The notes beneath the pieces were generated by a model. That model was not told the DNA's origin. It saw only the letters and a list, made by a program, of their open reading frames with translations, and made no database searches. Shown here one piece after another: positions 6,004-6,005 of a stretch of DNA of 6,005 nucleotides (position 1 is the first letter of the stretch; each line of letters opens with the position of its first letter). The DNA lies in assembly GCA_016764135.1 (NCBI GenBank), contig JAESSL010000431.1:1-6005 (forward strand), given 5' to 3'. Source of the stretch: Alphaproteobacteria bacterium. Lineage in GTDB: Bacteria > Pseudomonadota > Alphaproteobacteria > UBA8366 > GCA-2717185. A program made the translations under genes and the position numbers.

Positions 6004-6005
6004 TC

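Noticed and set aside
1..6005. CRISPR array, tRNA, rRNA, insertion sequence or defence system
   Set aside because: I saw no regularly spaced direct repeats beyond the 54-bp array, no cloverleaf with a CCA end or T-loop signature, no transposase motif and no terminal inverted repeats. The identified genes are housekeeping or common accessory genes.

Overview
The window looks like an ordinary chromosomal segment of an alphaproteobacterium. The main evidence is the minus-strand cluster prs - rplY(ctc) - pth - ychF, an arrangement I know from alphaproteobacterial genomes, together with an L25 of the long CTC type and moderately GC-rich codon third positions. A placement near Rhodospirillales is possible, but the sequence alone does not settle it.

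Layout. At the left edge (2-130, plus) lies the C-terminal tail of a class III (CaiB/BaiF-like) CoA-transferase, followed by mtnP (216-1097, plus), a 5'-methylthioadenosine phosphorylase. mtnP converges on a long minus-strand gene run. In transcription order, that run is: the end of an unidentified gene at the right edge (stop at 5882, overlapping the prs start by ATGA); prs (5885-4950), making PRPP; a 174-bp gap with GC-rich repeats and palindromes; rplY (4775-4107), ribosomal protein L25/CTC; pth (4101-3481), peptidyl-tRNA hydrolase; ychF (3476-2378), a ribosome-associated P-loop ATPase/GTPase; a 61-bp gap built of three 18-bp repeats; a dienelactone hydrolase family gene (2316-1648); a rho-independent terminator (about 1592-1627); and a single-domain rhodanese (1556-1170).

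How the genes work together. rplY, pth and ychF are packed with gaps of 5 and 4 bp, and each downstream ribosome-binding site abuts or overlaps the previous stop, so this is a translation-related operon: a 5S-rRNA-binding protein, peptidyl-tRNA recycling and a ribosome-binding ATPase. prs supplies PRPP for nucleotide synthesis and salvage. MtnP releases adenine from the polyamine by-product MTA, and that adenine would be reused with PRPP by an Apt enzyme not in this window. The hydrolase and rhodanese are accessory genes with no clear substrate.

What is odd. ychF cannot be translated as one frame: two separate one-base deletions split an otherwise perfectly conserved 366-residue protein. A third possible one-base deletion sits in the fragment upstream of prs. 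Either the sequence carries deletion-type errors or ychF is freshly inactivated. The 18-bp repeats before the hydrolase each start with a -10-like TATAAT/TATAAA and are the most unusual non-coding element. I saw no mobile element, CRISPR array, tRNA or rRNA, and no previously undescribed system. No stretch over 300 bp lacks a gene.
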